A stretch of 14,659 nucleotides of DNA from CAYJRR01 sp964372275 [NCBI: uncultured bacterium] (GTDB taxonomy: Bacteria > CAYJRR01): positions 1 through 14,659 of the forward strand of contig CAYJRR010000112.1 in assembly GCA_964372275.1 (NCBI GenBank). The letters run 5' to 3'. A program made the position numbers and the translations under genes. Positions within the stretch are counted from its first letter, which is position 1; each line of letters opens with the position of its first letter. Shown piece after piece: positions 14,171 through 14,659 of the stretch. The notes beneath the pieces are model-generated. The model was not told where the DNA came from and did no database searches. It saw nothing but the letters and a program-made list of their open reading frames with translations.

Positions 14171-14454
14171 GCCGGCCGGCCACGGGCCTCCGGCGGAGCA
14201 CGCGGCGCGCCAGAGGGTGGGTCGGCGAAGGGGCCGTGCCGGAAATCGGCGATCCCGCCGCGGTCGCACGAGACCGCTACCCGAAGGGCTTCGTCCGTTC
14301 GCCCCGCCGTGACGGGCGGTAGGTCGTTTCGAGTCCCGGAACCCGAACGGCGACTGCCGCCGGCGGGCGGCGGCCGCGGGGCGGGGCGCGCGGTCGACAC
14401 CCGCGGTCGTTCAACAAGCCGCCGCGGCGGCGGAATCGGCCAATTCGTAACAAG
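14171..14454. other. GC-rich intergenic stretch without a supported gene
   Basis: About 280 bases upstream of hicA carry only Arg/Pro-rich open frames on both strands with no family resemblance or SD. Noted elements are a perfect 14-bp palindrome GCCGCCGCGGCGGC (14418-14431) and short GC inverted repeats such as CGCCC...GGGCG near 14303-14318. The palindrome lies at the edge of the AT-richer tract that begins around 14440. There is no tRNA-like or CRISPR-like structure. Confidence 0.6.
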
Positions 14455-14485
14455 TTGACACACTCATTATCTGCCCATTAATACT
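14455..14485 (+). promoter_or_regulatory. Promoter-like element with consensus TTGACA
   Basis: A perfect -35 hexamer TTGACA (14455-14460) is followed by -10-like TAATAC (14479-14484, 18-base spacer) or AATACT (14480-14485, 19-base spacer) within an AT-rich tract. It is the best sigma-70-type -35 I see in the window and points toward the possible gene at 14575. The -10 is imperfect. Confidence 0.45.
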
Positions 14486-14486
14486 T

Positions 14487-14498
14487 GGAAAATTTTCC
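14487..14498. promoter_or_regulatory. Perfect 12-bp palindrome GGAAAATTTTCC
   Basis: GGAAAATTTTCC has perfect dyad symmetry and begins one or two bases after the candidate -10 box, where an operator bound by a dimeric repressor would sit. It could also simply be AT-rich DNA in which short palindromes are common. Confidence 0.35.
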
Positions 14499-14574
14499 TT
14501 TGTTGGGTCCGAAGTTACAAAAATTGCGACAGTCTGAACCTTCCCCTTTACCGGGCTCTGTGACGGGAGGCACA

Positions 14575-14659
14575 ATGGTCGATGCCCCTCCAGCATTTTG
14601 GGGGTGGGGGGACGAGTCTCTTTTGGGGCTCGGGGTCTTTCGTGCGGTCGGGGGGAGAG
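14575..14659 (+). CDS. Possible start of a gene running off the window
   Basis: The ATG at 14575 is preceded by GGGAGG four bases upstream and opens a frame that is uninterrupted for 28 codons to the window end (MVDAPPAFWGWGDESLLGLG). A promoter-like element and palindrome lie about 90-120 bases upstream. I do not recognise the peptide, and the DNA is strikingly G-rich in runs, so low complexity or poor sequence near a contig end is an alternative. The evidence is position and SD only. Confidence 0.3.
   Translation, partial: MVDAPPAFWGWGDESLLGLGVFRAVGGR

Noticed and set aside
14171-14322. Plus-strand peptide ending AVARDRYPKGFVRSPRRDGR as a gene fragment
   Set aside because: It looked protein-like at its end, but I cannot match it to a family, it has no start or SD, and its upstream part is antisense to hicA/hicB.
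14411-14596. 61-codon minus-strand frame in the AT-rich tract
   Set aside because: No SD, a poly-Ala/Cys end and no family resemblance; the plus-strand signals in the same place are more coherent.

Overview
The window is about 14.7 kb of very GC-rich DNA (roughly 70% by eye, except the last ~220 bases), densely coding on both strands. At least four predicted lipoproteins with signal peptide and lipobox point to a diderm bacterium. The large myxobacterial/deltaproteobacterial flavour of the proteins (a TIGR04552-like protein, an RNase D operon, Asp-box lipoproteins) suggests Myxococcota or a related uncultured high-GC lineage. The taxonomic placement is inference. I saw no rRNA, tRNA, CRISPR array or insertion sequence.

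Layout. (1) 1-984: the C-terminal ~60% of groEL, closed by a strong hairpin (1043-1068). (2) 1082-1471, minus: a small heptad-repeat coiled-coil protein encoded by near-perfect 21-bp tandem repeats. (3) 1639-5385, plus: a four-gene operon in which every junction is a 4-base stop/start overlap (GTGA, TTGA, ATGA). It encodes a conserved protein of unknown function, a LEA14-like (WHy domain) lipoprotein, ribonuclease D and an Asp-rich small lipoprotein. (4) 11181 down to 5389, minus: six co-directional genes with short gaps, encoding an Asp-box (BNR) lipoprotein, a Cys-containing lipoprotein of unknown family, a benzoate-CoA-ligase-like enzyme, a creatininase-family amidohydrolase, a TauE/SafE permease and its usual partner, a DUF1634 membrane protein. 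(5) 11420-12943, plus and divergent from that cluster: an Old Yellow Enzyme-type NADH:flavin oxidoreductase with an unusual insertion. (6) 12953-14139, minus: a thioredoxin-fold [2Fe-2S] ferredoxin and a HicA-HicB toxin-antitoxin pair. (7) 14171-14659: a GC-rich non-coding stretch, then an abrupt AT-richer tract with a consensus -35 box, a perfect 12-bp palindrome and the start of a possible gene running off the window.

How the genes may work together. The minus-strand cluster looks like an accessory metabolic locus: an aryl/acyl acid is activated to a CoA thioester, a creatininase-type hydrolase opens an amide or cyclic amide, and a permease with its accessory subunit moves an anion across the membrane. 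The divergent flavin oxidoreductase and the stand-alone ferredoxin could supply redox steps. This is a genomic-context hypothesis. The RNase D operon is more likely housekeeping, with tight translational coupling. Two plus-strand genes (1639 and 11420) lack a Shine-Dalgarno sequence and share a -10-like CTAYASTCCGC element at exactly the same distance from the ATG, suggesting leaderless or very short-leader mRNAs.
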